From Nostoc sp. LPT (GTDB lineage Bacteria; Cyanobacteriota; Cyanobacteriia; Cyanobacteriales; Nostocaceae): a DNA stretch of 64,000 nucleotides. How positions within the stretch are numbered: the first letter of the stretch is position 1; every line of letters starts with the position of its first letter. The stretch lies in assembly GCF_017115165.1 (NCBI RefSeq), contig NZ_JABXKF010000184.1, positions 62,001 to 126,000 of the forward strand. The letters are read 5' to 3'. The notes beneath the pieces are model-generated. The model was not told where the DNA came from and made no database searches. It saw nothing but the letters and a program-made list of their open reading frames with translations. Of the stretch, positions 20,700 to 29,903 are shown piece by piece. The position numbers were made by a program, and so were the translations under genes.

Positions 20700-21428
20700 T
20701 TAGAGGCAAGCAATAAATGTCCAGCTTGCCATATATGTTCCCACAAATATACTGGGATAATCAACACTACTATCGGAAACAAACCAGTCAGGAGTCGCTT
20801 TCTGCTGTCGAACCCTCTTTTCCAAACCAATTTGTAAAGATATATTCTCGTGAACAATTTTTGCATTAGCAATTTCTAGCATTTTTTCTATTGACTTTTG
20901 TAGCCACTCTGCTCGAACAAACAAAGTGTGAGATGGATGATCGCCGTAGCAAAAAGGTACAATTAGAACAAGATATCCTTTGTCGTTTATTATTTTATTC
21001 AGGCAAAATTGAATAATTTCTTGATCGTCTTTTTTTTCTTGGGTATCTTTGTTAATGCTGTGAAATAACAAACCCGCTAGCACGACTGCATCAAATTTTT
21101 GATTATCTTCAACAAGTTCAGATAAGAAAAGCGATAAATCTTTGGTAACAAACTTTCTATTTGGGTAGAGTTTTAAACATTGTTCAATAGCTAATTCACT
21201 GTGATCAACTCCTAGATAGTCACATCGAGCCGGAAGATATTTGCTTAAAGCCCCATTACCGCATCCTAAATCTAATAAAGAGAATGAATTTTCTGGAAAA
21301 GCGTTACTTAAAAAACCACCTGTAGGTGTATATCGGGTGACATTTTCCGGGGATTCAAAGTAAGAATAATAGTCATCTTGGAAACGTTCTTCTTCAGATG
21401 TTGCACGCTCAGGTACTAAATTTGTCAT
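20700..21428 (-). CDS. class I SAM-dependent methyltransferase
   Basis: A 242-residue protein with the SAM-binding motif I LLDLGCGNGALSKYL around residues 52-66 and an acidic post-motif (YLGVDHSELA). The middle is consistent with a Rossmann methyltransferase fold (FDAVVLAGLLFHSI; GYLVLIVPFC). The substrate is unknown. Codon use is AT-rich compared with the neighbouring ispD and GT9 genes, and MITE-like repeats flank it on both sides, so it may have arrived by transfer. A GAGGG ribosome site precedes the ATG. Confidence 0.8.
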   Translation of the reverse strand: MTNLVPERATSEEERFQDDYYSYFESPENVTRYTPTGGFLSNAFPENSFSLLDLGCGNGALSKYLPARCDYLGVDHSELAIEQCLKLYPNRKFVTKDLSLFLSELVEDNQKFDAVVLAGLLFHSINKDTQEKKDDQEIIQFCLNKIINDKGYLVLIVPFCYGDHPSHTLFVRAEWLQKSIEKMLEIANAKIVHENISLQIGLEKRVRQQKATPDWFVSDSSVDYPSIFVGTYMASWTFIACL

Positions 21429-21668
21429 TCCAAAACCCTCATTTTCTCAAACTTGTTTGATTACAAAATTACTCTTTCAGAATCTTGCGAACTACTGAAA
21501 GCGCTCCATTAAACAAGTATAAAATATAACTTGCTCTCTTTCCTGTATAAGAAACAGGTTTCTATTCTCAGCATATTTGCTATAGTTAATTTAAAAAATA
21601 TCTTTTTAGATAGATAAAAATTTCATCCTTAGAGGATGTTTAAAATATCGCAAAATATACTATACATC

Positions 21669-21786
21669 AATACGATTCAGTTAAGTTTTTGGTATCGATT
21701 TCGGCAAATGGAGGCGCGAAATTATACTTCGTGTCGATGCGCTAACGCTTCTCTACAGAGCATTTCGGGCTTAACTGAACGATATT
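21669..21786. mobile_element. MITE-like element (~118 bp)
   Basis: Bounded by terminal inverted repeats AATACGATTCAGTTAAG (left) and CTTAACTGAACGATATT (right). A third end of the same type, AATACCGTTCAGTTAA, lies at 20580 on the other side of the methyltransferase gene. No coding capacity. Confidence 0.6.
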
Positions 21787-21864
21787 GCAATATAAGAGAA
21801 ATAACTTCACACAGTCCACTAAAACGAAGAAAATTTTCTCAAAATTCCATGACCTATTAGCTAT

Positions 21865-22335
21865 TTAAAATATTTCAAAAAAAGCATCATCTAATTCATA
21901 ACCTAGAATTTGCGCCATAGACTTTAACCGCGAGAGGCTGGGGATATCTTGCTGTTTGAGCCAGTCACCTAAAGTAAAGATTTTATGCATCAAAAATATT
22001 TCTAAGGCTTCAGGATTGTATTGAATGCCTTCTTGGGGACTGAACTGGTGTGGTACAAGCATGGCGGCATAACGGGCAAATTCCCCAGCTTTCCAATCTA
22101 GTAAAAATGGCAACCAGGGATATTTGGCATCTAGACGGACAAACCACAGCCGCACCTCTGGAATTTCTGAAAGTTCCCGTGGGTCGCCAGGTTGGAGATC
22201 GTAATTGACATCAAAGCGTAGCTGCTGTTCGTGGGATGCAACCCCATCTTGCAGCAGTTTTTCAATCACCGTTAATGCAGGGGACAGATCCAGATTGTTA
22301 ATGAAGTCATTATTGAGTGCGATCGCAATTGTCAT
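21865..22335 (-). CDS. CRR6-type NDH-1 assembly factor (DUF1817)
   Basis: Homologue of plant CHLORORESPIRATORY REDUCTION 6, which helps mature the NdhI subunit of the photosynthetic NAD(P)H dehydrogenase-like complex. Signature region WFVRLDAKYPWLPFLLDWKA followed by GEFARYAAMLVPHQFSP. I choose ATG 22335, giving 156 residues starting MTIAIALNND; the in-frame ATG at 22452 would add 39 residues that do not look like the family. The function is transferred from plants and cyanobacterial homologues, not shown by the sequence. Confidence 0.82.
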   Translation of the reverse strand: MTIAIALNNDFINNLDLSPALTVIEKLLQDGVASHEQQLRFDVNYDLQPGDPRELSEIPEVRLWFVRLDAKYPWLPFLLDWKAGEFARYAAMLVPHQFSPQEGIQYNPEALEIFLMHKIFTLGDWLKQQDIPSLSRLKSMAQILGYELDDAFFEIF

Positions 22336-22452
22336 TGATTCAGCAGCCACTTTCTTGATGCTCAACTGTAGGATCAAGAATATACAGTAACAGCTTTCAG
22401 GGATTGACGCTACATTAACTTTTGATAGCACAAAGTCTTCTTCATAAATCAA

Positions 22453-23020
22453 TTAGTATTTACTGATACTTTTTTGCTGATAATTTCGTCAACCCATACA
22501 AGGTTTAAACACAAGTCTGACCTTGCTCAAGTTTATTTGATACTTTTACTTAATTTTCGCTGATTATAACAAATATACATCCATTAATAGCCTTGATATA
22601 AGCCACTGGCGATGCCTGCGGTAAATGCTCGCCTACGCCACTCACTTCACCGATGTTTACTAAAATTAAATGTTACTTTTCTCATTGCTATAATTACTCG
22701 CATCTAATTAAATAATTACTACACGATTAATATGGTACGCCATTAGAATTAGCCTACTTGGGTAAGGCAATGTCTGCCCTAAGGTGGACATTTATAGCAA
22801 TTTTAAGTTAAAGTTGTAATGAGTTTGTTTTAGATTAAGGTTCTGACAAAGTAGCCGTCAACAAGCAAAAAAAATCATAATCGCCACCTGTGATTTTCAC
22901 AGCATCAAAAGCCAAAACATAAGTGCAGGTAAAACAGCGGTGTGCAATATCATTGCATATATTAAATAACCAATAAACGTTTAGATGGGAAAATTCCCCC
23001 AACAGTTAAAAAGCTGTAAT
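22453..23020. other. intergenic region upstream of fur-family gene
   Basis: No gene seen. It holds a copy of the dispersed repeat at 22609-22638 (GCGATGCCTGCGG...CGCCTACGC). The AT-rich 22950-23020 segment is the likely promoter region of the regulator; no operator can be asserted. Confidence 0.5.
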
Positions 23021-23467
23021 ATGCAAAAACAAACAATTACTACAAAACCAATTCGTTCCTTAGAAGATGCGCTTGAGCGCTGTCAAAACCTAGGTATGCG
23101 CGTTAGTCGTCAGCGTCGCTTTATTCTGGAATTACTTTGGCAAGCAAATGAACATCTTGCTGCAAGAGAGATTTACGATCGCTTAAACCACCAAGGTAAA
23201 GAGATCGGCCATACCTCTGTTTATCAAAATTTAGAAGCATTATCCAGTCAAGGCATCATTGAGTGTATTGAACGCTGTGATGGGCGTTTGTACGGCAATA
23301 TTAGTGACTCTCACAGTCATATCAACTGTGTGGATACAAATCAAATTCTTGATGTTCATGTGGAACTACCAGAAGATTTGATTCGCAAAATCGAAGAAGA
23401 AACAGGAGTGCGGATTACTGACTACAGTATTAACTTTTTTGGCTACCGCAATCCGCAGGAGGGTTAG
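23021..23467 (+). CDS. Fur-family transcriptional regulator, probably FurC/PerR type
   Basis: Metal-dependent repressor of about 148 residues. The N-terminal winged helix includes RVSRQRRFILELLW and the recognition helix GHTSVYQNLEALSSQG. The dimerisation/metal half has DSHSHINC. I see no CxxC pairs, so the structural zinc site of classical Fur/PerR is absent, a feature that points to a variant such as Anabaena FurC (PerR-like, peroxide response), though this is from memory. ATG 23021 is chosen; ATG 22985 would add 12 residues. The coding sequence ends directly at a purine-rich repeat tract. Confidence 0.85.
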   Translation: MQKQTITTKPIRSLEDALERCQNLGMRVSRQRRFILELLWQANEHLAAREIYDRLNHQGKEIGHTSVYQNLEALSSQGIIECIERCDGRLYGNISDSHSHINCVDTNQILDVHVELPEDLIRKIEEETGVRITDYSINFFGYRNPQEG

Positions 23468-23535
23468 GGGAGCAGGGGGAGATAAGGGGGATAAAGGAGC
23501 AGGGGAGATATAAGGGAGAGGGGGGAGATAACCAA
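23461..23535. repeat. purine-rich repeat tract
   Basis: GGGAGCAGGGGGAGATAAGGG-like units fill the gap between the convergent fur-family and NACHT genes. Confidence 0.75.
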
Positions 23536-23546
23536 TGCCCAATGCC

Positions 23547-26500
23547 CTATTGCCCAATCGAATTATTGCCAAAAACTGTTTCATCATCGGCATCATCATC
23601 ATCTAAATCTACTGACAAAATTGCGCCTTCACAGCTTTCAATTAATCCGATCGCAGGGGTTTTGTTCCAATTAACGTTTGTGTTTGGCGTGATTTTCACA
23701 GTGTTTAAGAAGGGTTGCTGCGATGCCTGCGGCGGTAAACTACGCAAATGTTTCAGTATTTGAAAGGACTCTTTAGAGAACAAGGCACCATTATCAGTGG
23801 CCAATTTTTTGTCAGCCTCAGCAAGGATGGCATCAAATAAGCAAGCATTGGTGAGATTGGCAGTATTAAGATTTACCTCCATCAAGTTTGCCTGTTGCAG
23901 GTTTGCGCCTGTGAGATTTGCCTGTTGCAGGTTTGCGGCTGCGAGATTTGCCTGTTGTAGATTCGCGCCTGCGAGGTTTGCCTGTTGCAAATTGGCACCA
24001 GCCAAATTCGCCCCCATTAACTCCGCGTTAGATAAGTTTGTTTGCTCAAGATTTACCCCAGTTAACATCACTTGCGATAAAGAGGCTCCCGACAAATTGA
24101 GTCCAGCCAGAGACTTGATTCGGGTTGCAAAGGCACTTTTGTGCAAAACCGTTGTCCTAGAAATTAGCACACTCAGCACCTCTGGATTGAATTCTGTCAA
24201 ATTGACTGGATTCCCACAAGGCCAAAAAGGAACTTTTGTTTCTCGGTAGCAAGCACAAAGCAATAAAAACACATTCAGTCCTACCGCAGCATTCACCTGT
24301 TCAACATTCACAAAGTTTTGCAGTGCATGAAAATTAGTCAAAGCGTTGTGGGCTATCCCCTCATCTAACCAACGTCCTTGACAGTAAGCACGCCAGAAAG
24401 ATAAAAGACGTTGAAACAAAACTTCAAACGAAAATTTGTGCTTTTGTTGGCGACGCAATCCGGCGATCGCTAGTTCTTCAATTTCTTGGCTAAGTATCCC
24501 GTAACCTAGTAAATTATAAATATTCTGGGCCACGCTACTAGGAGAATCAAGTACAAAAGTAGGCGTACCATAAGCTTCATCTTGGTACTTAGTCAGAAGT
24601 TTAAGTTGAGCAGCAATCGCATCTGCACAAAGAGATTCTCCTAGCTTGAGATGCGAAAACTCAATTAAACTACTTTTCGCTGCGCTTTCGCCTGAGCTTT
24701 CTACATCCCAAGTTTTAAAATAAAACGCTGGTAAAGTATTAAATTCACCAGCTAGATTAATTTGATAACGCTGTGAGTGTAAAATTTTGAGAGCGATCGC
24801 TTGCATCTGCTCAAGTAAATCTTGGGGATGACGATCGGCGAGTAAATTAGCGATCGCTTCTGGAGTCCGATGAATATGAGCCGTACCCGAACGCAGTAGC
24901 ATTGTTTTGAACCCACCACTTAGCGGATAACCTAACAACCATCGACTCAGGCGATGATGAATTTCTGATAACAGAAAAGACTTTTGGGTATTAGCAGCTA
25001 ACTGCAATAGTTCATCATCTAGCAATCCCTCGCGGTGCAAGATGCCCAACAAATGCAGCATTAGGGGTTGACGGACAAGGGCAGATAATTCTCTTAACTT
25101 TGATTGGCTGGTAAATAACCCTGCCTGTTTTAAAAATGTAAAGAAATTTTGAGTAATGGGCAATGATTGCACTTTTGCCCACTGTTGAAACCATTGTTTG
25201 AGTTCGTCCACATCCAATGGCTGAATAATAATTCGCCTCAACAATAGCGGTAGTTCCGAAACGATTTCTGGTAACGTCGTTGAGCGACTCGTTAACACAA
25301 TTTTGTGCCGTTGCTGAGATTGAAAGTTCAGTAATTGCTGAATAAAAATTGCTTGTGCCCTGATACCCTGAGTAGAATGGGGCAATTCATCCAAACCATC
25401 TAGCAGCAACAGACAAGGGAGATTTTCTTGCTCTAACCAAGTTGAAAGATTAACGCCAAAGGCAGAATTTAGAGTTTCGATGAAAGTTTTACCGTATTTT
25501 ACATCTCGTAACCTAATTAATATAGGCATCCAAGTAGGGTATAATTCCTGTGCTATCTGTGCTGCCCAAAGTTGGCAAAAACTAGTTTTTCCATAACCAG
25601 GTTCTGACTCAATAACAGCGATCGTTTCTAAATCAGTTAGCTGTTGCTGCGCCCATGTTTTTAAATCAACTGGTTTAACAGCTTTTTTATCCTGCTCAAA
25701 AATATTTTCGTCTATTGGTAAGCCTTTTTGTGGTACATAGATATCCTTAAGAGCAAAGGATTCCATCAGCAAAGGGATGCTGAGGTTTTTAATCAAACTT
25801 GCACGGTAATGTTCTCGGTGCAAATCAATTTTTTCACCGACTGTAGAACCAACTTCTGGGGTAATGAAACTGGGAGATAATGAAATCCCCAAACGGAAAA
25901 ATTTTTGCAGTTGGGCTAAAGGTGCAGCATTCTCGGTGACGACTACCAGTATCTCACCAGGAAGTGAGTTGACCAAACGCTGTGTTAAGAGTTTCGCTTC
26001 AACTTCCTCAGCACCATTGGCAACTAACCAAGCGATAGCAGCGTTATTTATTTGTTGCACCAGTAATGAATCTGCAACTGAAGACAGTGCTTGTTCAGCT
26101 TGAGTATCAGTCAATTTACCTGGGCTGAGAGTTTTCAGTAATCCTTGTAGTTGCGGTTCTTGGAGGATGAGTTTACCCACATCCTCTTTAAGTATGTGTG
26201 GTTGTATGGGTATAATTGCCCGGTCTAACCACGGTTTTTGTAGGCTTGCTTCCTGCTTTAGAATTGCTTGCAAAGCCTGGAGATAGGCAATTTGAAACGC
26301 TAGCCATGTGCCTTCGTTACGTTTTAAAGGTTTTTTTTGGCTAAGGCTACGTAACAGTTTTTCTGTCAACTGGGAAATGACACTGATTTCTTCCCAAACA
26401 ATACTTAAGGGCAGTTCTAAAACCTCTACCAAGGTACAGATATCAAAAGGTATGAGACTTTTGACTTCCATATCCTGAACAATACGGTAGGCAATACCTG

Positions 26501-26582
26501 CCAATTGTCCCTCAGAAAAGCCTCTGATTTGATTGATTGCGATATGGCGTTCTGCCAACCAGTGCCGAATACTCAGGTTCAT
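23547..26582 (-). CDS. NACHT NTPase with C-terminal pentapeptide repeats
   Basis: A 1011-residue STAND-type P-loop NTPase. Residues 1-300 are a helical region I do not recognise. The NACHT core has Walker A SEPGYGKTS near 326-334 and the extended Walker B LLLLDGLDELP near 391-401, with a sensor-like LTSRS further on. Residues ~500-820 are helical. About 20 pentapeptide repeats (ANLQQ, ANLAG type) span roughly 826-926 and should fold as a right-handed beta helix. The acidic tail ends DLDDDDADDETVFG. STAND proteins act as ligand-triggered switches in signalling or phage defence; which one applies here is unknown. It is divergent from the receiver-DUF3685 gene, sharing a ~140-bp promoter region. 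Confidence 0.85.
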   Translation of the reverse strand: MNLSIRHWLAERHIAINQIRGFSEGQLAGIAYRIVQDMEVKSLIPFDICTLVEVLELPLSIVWEEISVISQLTEKLLRSLSQKKPLKRNEGTWLAFQIAYLQALQAILKQEASLQKPWLDRAIIPIQPHILKEDVGKLILQEPQLQGLLKTLSPGKLTDTQAEQALSSVADSLLVQQINNAAIAWLVANGAEEVEAKLLTQRLVNSLPGEILVVVTENAAPLAQLQKFFRLGISLSPSFITPEVGSTVGEKIDLHREHYRASLIKNLSIPLLMESFALKDIYVPQKGLPIDENIFEQDKKAVKPVDLKTWAQQQLTDLETIAVIESEPGYGKTSFCQLWAAQIAQELYPTWMPILIRLRDVKYGKTFIETLNSAFGVNLSTWLEQENLPCLLLLDGLDELPHSTQGIRAQAIFIQQLLNFQSQQRHKIVLTSRSTTLPEIVSELPLLLRRIIIQPLDVDELKQWFQQWAKVQSLPITQNFFTFLKQAGLFTSQSKLRELSALVRQPLMLHLLGILHREGLLDDELLQLAANTQKSFLLSEIHHRLSRWLLGYPLSGGFKTMLLRSGTAHIHRTPEAIANLLADRHPQDLLEQMQAIALKILHSQRYQINLAGEFNTLPAFYFKTWDVESSGESAAKSSLIEFSHLKLGESLCADAIAAQLKLLTKYQDEAYGTPTFVLDSPSSVAQNIYNLLGYGILSQEIEELAIAGLRRQQKHKFSFEVLFQRLLSFWRAYCQGRWLDEGIAHNALTNFHALQNFVNVEQVNAAVGLNVFLLLCACYRETKVPFWPCGNPVNLTEFNPEVLSVLISRTTVLHKSAFATRIKSLAGLNLSGASLSQVMLTGVNLEQTNLSNAELMGANLAGANLQQANLAGANLQQANLAAANLQQANLTGANLQQANLMEVNLNTANLTNACLFDAILAEADKKLATDNGALFSKESFQILKHLRSLPPQASQQPFLNTVKITPNTNVNWNKTPAIGLIESCEGAILSVDLDDDDADDETVFGNNSIGQ
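23720..23745. repeat. truncated dispersed-repeat copy inside a coding sequence
   Basis: GCGATGCCTGCGGCGG...CTACGC, 26 bp of the 29-bp dispersed repeat, read in frame as part of the NACHT protein's C-terminal tail (LPPQAS). Confidence 0.6.
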
Positions 26583-26725
26583 TTAATTACACAGTGAAGG
26601 CTGCATAAGGCAATTATGATCGATTTATCAGTTTGCGAAAACAGGTGACAATGGGGAAGACAAAGTTTTGTATCAAAGCTGTTTTCTGATTGGTAAAAAA
26701 CAGTGCTGATGTAATTGAGTGGATT

Positions 26726-28495
26726 ATGAGCGATCGCCCGCTAAAATTATTGTTAATCGACCAAGACCCGATTTTTCGTCTGGGATTACGGGTAGCCCTA
26801 GAAGCGATTCCTAACCTAGAAGCGATCGCAGTTGTAGAAACTGACACCATTGCCTTGCAGATTCTAGCAGAAATTGCTGAAAAAGACCCTAATCAGGTAA
26901 ATTTGGTAGTTTTGGAATTCGGTAATGGTCGCTCCACCACCAGTCAACAGCTAGGTTTACAATTTTGTCGGCAAATCAGAGCCTTATATCCCAACCTACC
27001 AATTTTGCTCCTCAGTTCTGTGCAAGAACAAGGACTACTATTAGCTGCAAAATCTGTTGGTGTAAATGGCTACTGCCCCAAAGGTACACCACTTCCTGAG
27101 TTAGTCGCCGCCATGCAAGAAGTTGCAGATGGTGGTTCTTACTGGTTTCGCGATACAGAAGCAATCATAACTCCTAATTCTCCTAGTACAGACGCGATTA
27201 ATCGCGTTTTTCCCCACTCCTCACTCCCCTTCTCTAAACTGCGAAATAATTTCCGTTTGTCAGGAATTGCTAACATTGACGCTACCCTAGCCGCAGTAAC
27301 TGCACAATTACAAGTTCCCGGACTACCAGTACTAGATCGAGCCATTCTAGCTGGACAGCGGCGAGAACTGCTAGCGGCTCGTTGGTTGCTAAATCGGTTG
27401 TTGGTTTCATCACAAGAAAGGCGAGAGGAACAGATTATAGTTGCTGATCAGCCGCCTTTAACTCCTTCATTAAGCAGCACCATTCAGCAAAGGCAAACCG
27501 TATCACCTTTACTTAGTCCGGGAACCCTACAATCTGCCTTGTTTACATCTTGCGTTAATAAGCTTCAATTTCCTTTAAGAAATGTTACAGATATACCTTT
27601 AGAAATTGATATCTTTCGTGAAGATAAAAAACGGGAATTACTTTATCTGATACTACAAAAATTGGCTGAACAGTTGGATGAACTGCGTGCTTCTCAAATA
27701 GAGATAAATCAATTATATGAACTAAAAAATACCTTGATACGCGATTTATGGCAAGTAGCAATTATAGATTTCTTTGGAAAGTTTTCTCGGATAAAAATAG
27801 TTAATCAAAATGTAGAAATTGTTAATGTGCTGCTGCAAAATACAGAGGTTATACAAAGAGATATTCTCAATAAAATTCCGCTAGTTTGTGAGTTGTATTC
27901 TTATCTATTATTTCAAACAGAATTGAACATTGATAATACCTCCTATCCAGTAGTGAGCGCCGAAACCAAGTCGCAAGCATTGACGATTTTAGAGAACTTG
28001 TTGATTCAGGTAGCGAATGGAGTAGTGCAACCACTGTTAAATTCTCTAGCAGATGTAGAAGAGATCAAGCAAAACTTTTATGGACGCCAATTGATTTCTA
28101 CAAGAGAAATTGAACGGTTTAGAAATGATTTGTCGTGGAAATATAGATTAAAAAATTATATAAACGAGCCAAAAGCAGTTTTTGAAAGTCGGTATGAGCT
28201 ATTTGTAATTGTGCCTCGTGGCATTGCCAATACTTCAGTTTATGCTCCTCGAAATCAGGAGTTAGTAAAACTTTCTAATATTCCTTTAGTAGTGACATTA
28301 CTTCTAGAGTTTAGTGATGCGATCGCACCGCGTTTAAAATCACTATTAGCTGTTTTCGGTAGCGGTATAGTTTTTATCCTTACCCAAATAGTCGGGCGGG
28401 GTTTAGGTTTAATCGGTCGTGGTATCCTTCAAGGTATTGGTAGCGTTTCGTCAGTAGAAAAGAACTTTAGACGAAATAGCGATCGACCTAAGTGA
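26726..28495 (+). CDS. response-regulator receiver domain with DUF3685
   Basis: A 589-residue protein. Residues 1-140 form a NarL-type receiver (LKLLLIDQDPIFRLGLRVAL, LVVLEFGNG, ILLLSSV, GYCPKGTPLPELVAAM). The usual phospho-acceptor region reads VVLEFGNGR, so the canonical aspartate is replaced by glutamate/phenylalanine and phosphorylation is doubtful. The long C-terminal part is the cyanobacterial DUF3685 region with a hydrophobic end (LAVFGSGIVFILTQIVGRGL), possibly membrane-associated. No HTH is present. ATG 26726 is chosen because it starts the receiver directly; 26690 adds 12 residues. Confidence 0.82.
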   Translation: MSDRPLKLLLIDQDPIFRLGLRVALEAIPNLEAIAVVETDTIALQILAEIAEKDPNQVNLVVLEFGNGRSTTSQQLGLQFCRQIRALYPNLPILLLSSVQEQGLLLAAKSVGVNGYCPKGTPLPELVAAMQEVADGGSYWFRDTEAIITPNSPSTDAINRVFPHSSLPFSKLRNNFRLSGIANIDATLAAVTAQLQVPGLPVLDRAILAGQRRELLAARWLLNRLLVSSQERREEQIIVADQPPLTPSLSSTIQQRQTVSPLLSPGTLQSALFTSCVNKLQFPLRNVTDIPLEIDIFREDKKRELLYLILQKLAEQLDELRASQIEINQLYELKNTLIRDLWQVAIIDFFGKFSRIKIVNQNVEIVNVLLQNTEVIQRDILNKIPLVCELYSYLLFQTELNIDNTSYPVVSAETKSQALTILENLLIQVANGVVQPLLNSLADVEEIKQNFYGRQLISTREIERFRNDLSWKYRLKNYINEPKAVFESRYELFVIVPRGIANTSVYAPRNQELVKLSNIPLVVTLLLEFSDAIAPRLKSLLAVFGSGIVFILTQIVGRGLGLIGRGILQGIGSVSSVEKNFRRNSDRPK

Positions 28496-28504
28496 ATAAG
28501 CAGT

Positions 28505-28585
28505 TCTTGCAGGGGGAGATGAGGGAGCAGGGGAAGAAGAATTATTGATGAATACCCAATGACAAATGACAAATGACAAATGATT
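28505..28585. repeat. purine tract plus TGACAAA heptamers running into a start codon
   Basis: GGGGGAGATGAGGGAGCAGGG is followed by four direct ATGACAA units from about 28559. ATG triplets occur at 28559, 28566, 28573 and 28580; only the one at 28573 is in frame with the downstream gene. Confidence 0.85.
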
Positions 28586-29277
28586 TTATCGGGCTAGCAA
28601 TTTCTTATGTTTACGCTATTAGTCTGCTTGTGATTGGCGAGGGATTGCGTAAGCTGTTTGGTGTGAAACCAGATTTGACTCGCAAAGTAATCCATATTGG
28701 CGCAGGGATGTGGGCTTTCGGCGTCCTGCTACTGTTTAGGAAGTGGGAAATCGGAATTATACCTTTTGCTACCTTTATCGGATTGAACTACCTATTTTAC
28801 CGCTACCGAATCATCGGCGCAATGGATACCCAGGATAGCTCACCCGGTACAGTTTATTTCGCTATCTCAGTGACGCTGCTGTTCGGGCTACTGTGGCGAC
28901 CAGAGGGGCCAGTAGATAGCGCTCCAATTGCTGTAGCAGGAATAATGGCGATGACCTGGGGTGATGCACTAGCAGCATTAATCGGTAGACGTTTTGGGCA
29001 GCATAAATACCAAGTGGGAAGTTCTGTACGTTCCTGGGAAGGTTCAGCAGCAATGTTTATAGCGAGTACAGTAGTGATTTTCTTGGTGCTGTTACTGCTA
29101 CCTGGTTCGTTGCTGAGTCCTTTCGCAACGCCTTTAAGTTTAGGATGGGCATTGTTGACGGCGGTGGTAACTGCTACTTTCGCAACCCTAGCAGAGGCAG
29201 TTTCGCCCCACGGCACAGATAACCTCAGCGTACCTCTAACAGCGGCGGGAGTAGTTTGGATTTTCATGCAGGCTTAA
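28573..29277 (+). CDS. phytol kinase-like / polyprenol kinase family membrane protein
   Basis: Integral membrane CTP-dependent kinase family (VTE5/Sec59/DGK1 type). In cyanobacteria and plants such enzymes salvage phytol from chlorophyll turnover for tocopherol and chlorophyll synthesis. The 234-residue protein has six or so hydrophobic segments, the family motif RKVIHIGAGMWAFG near the N-terminus, and AMTWGDALAALIGRRFG plus SWEGSAAMF in the middle. The start codon lies inside a heptamer repeat. A tnpB remnant abuts its stop codon on the other strand. Confidence 0.85.
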   Translation: MTNDFIGLAISYVYAISLLVIGEGLRKLFGVKPDLTRKVIHIGAGMWAFGVLLLFRKWEIGIIPFATFIGLNYLFYRYRIIGAMDTQDSSPGTVYFAISVTLLFGLLWRPEGPVDSAPIAVAGIMAMTWGDALAALIGRRFGQHKYQVGSSVRSWEGSAAMFIASTVVIFLVLLLLPGSLLSPFATPLSLGWALLTAVVTATFATLAEAVSPHGTDNLSVPLTAAGVVWIFMQA

Positions 29278-29883
29278 TTCGTTTCTCACTCGTTGTCCAC
29301 CCTTCGGGTTTTGCGCCGAACGTAGGCAGAAAATCGCCGTCCAAAAAACTAGTTTTACTAGTATACGATTCTTCAGCTTCAACAAAATTGATGCGATATT
29401 CTTCACACAATTGCTTGATTCTTTCTTTGAGCTTGGCAGTTGGTATCTGCACAAAAGATTGAGTTGTCTTACCAAGCTTTGCTTCTTGCCGTTGCCCTTG
29501 ATTCCACCCAAAAACAACTGTACCAATTTGATGCTTAACGCAATAGTCAACAACCAGTCTTGCGATTTTATTAATTGCATCTCGCGTCTGGTGATTCCGT
29601 TTTTCTGTTATATATGCTAACTGTTCATCCCAGTATCCTTGCGCTTTACCTTCTTTCAATGTGCTAACACGTTTGTTGTACCACTGATTAAGTGATTTAA
29701 CTTTGTGCCCATCAATAATAAAGCTAGTTCCAATACTGGAGACACAGCTTAACCAGTTGTTGATACCTGGGTCTATTGCTAAAGCAGACTGAGGATTTAG
29801 TTTGAAGTCTGGTGTTGGCTCAAATTCTTGTACGCTGTAACAAAAGATAAAACTATTACTCAGGTAGTGGAAGAACTTTTAGA
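29267..29883 (-). pseudogene. TnpB (IS200/IS605-type, RuvC-like) C-terminal remnant
   Basis: The minus-strand frame reads ALAIDPGINNWLSCVSSIG, KSLNQWYNKRVSTLKEGKAQ, GTVVFGWNQGQ and FVEAEESYTSKTSFLDG, which is the RuvC domain of TnpB with its first Asp and the Glu of the second motif. It stops at KRIKPA, just before the zinc-finger and third catalytic Asp. Upstream, homology continues as KVLPLPE in another frame, so at least one frameshift (about 29850-29865) is present, and the N-terminal half is missing because the IS630 element begins there. It is non-functional: no complete active site, no tnpA. Confidence 0.8.
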
Positions 29884-29903
29884 TATAGCAATGGACAAGG
29901 CGG

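Noticed and set aside
21636-21860. 74-codon plus-strand frame
   Set aside because: It runs through the MITE-like element, so it is not a gene.
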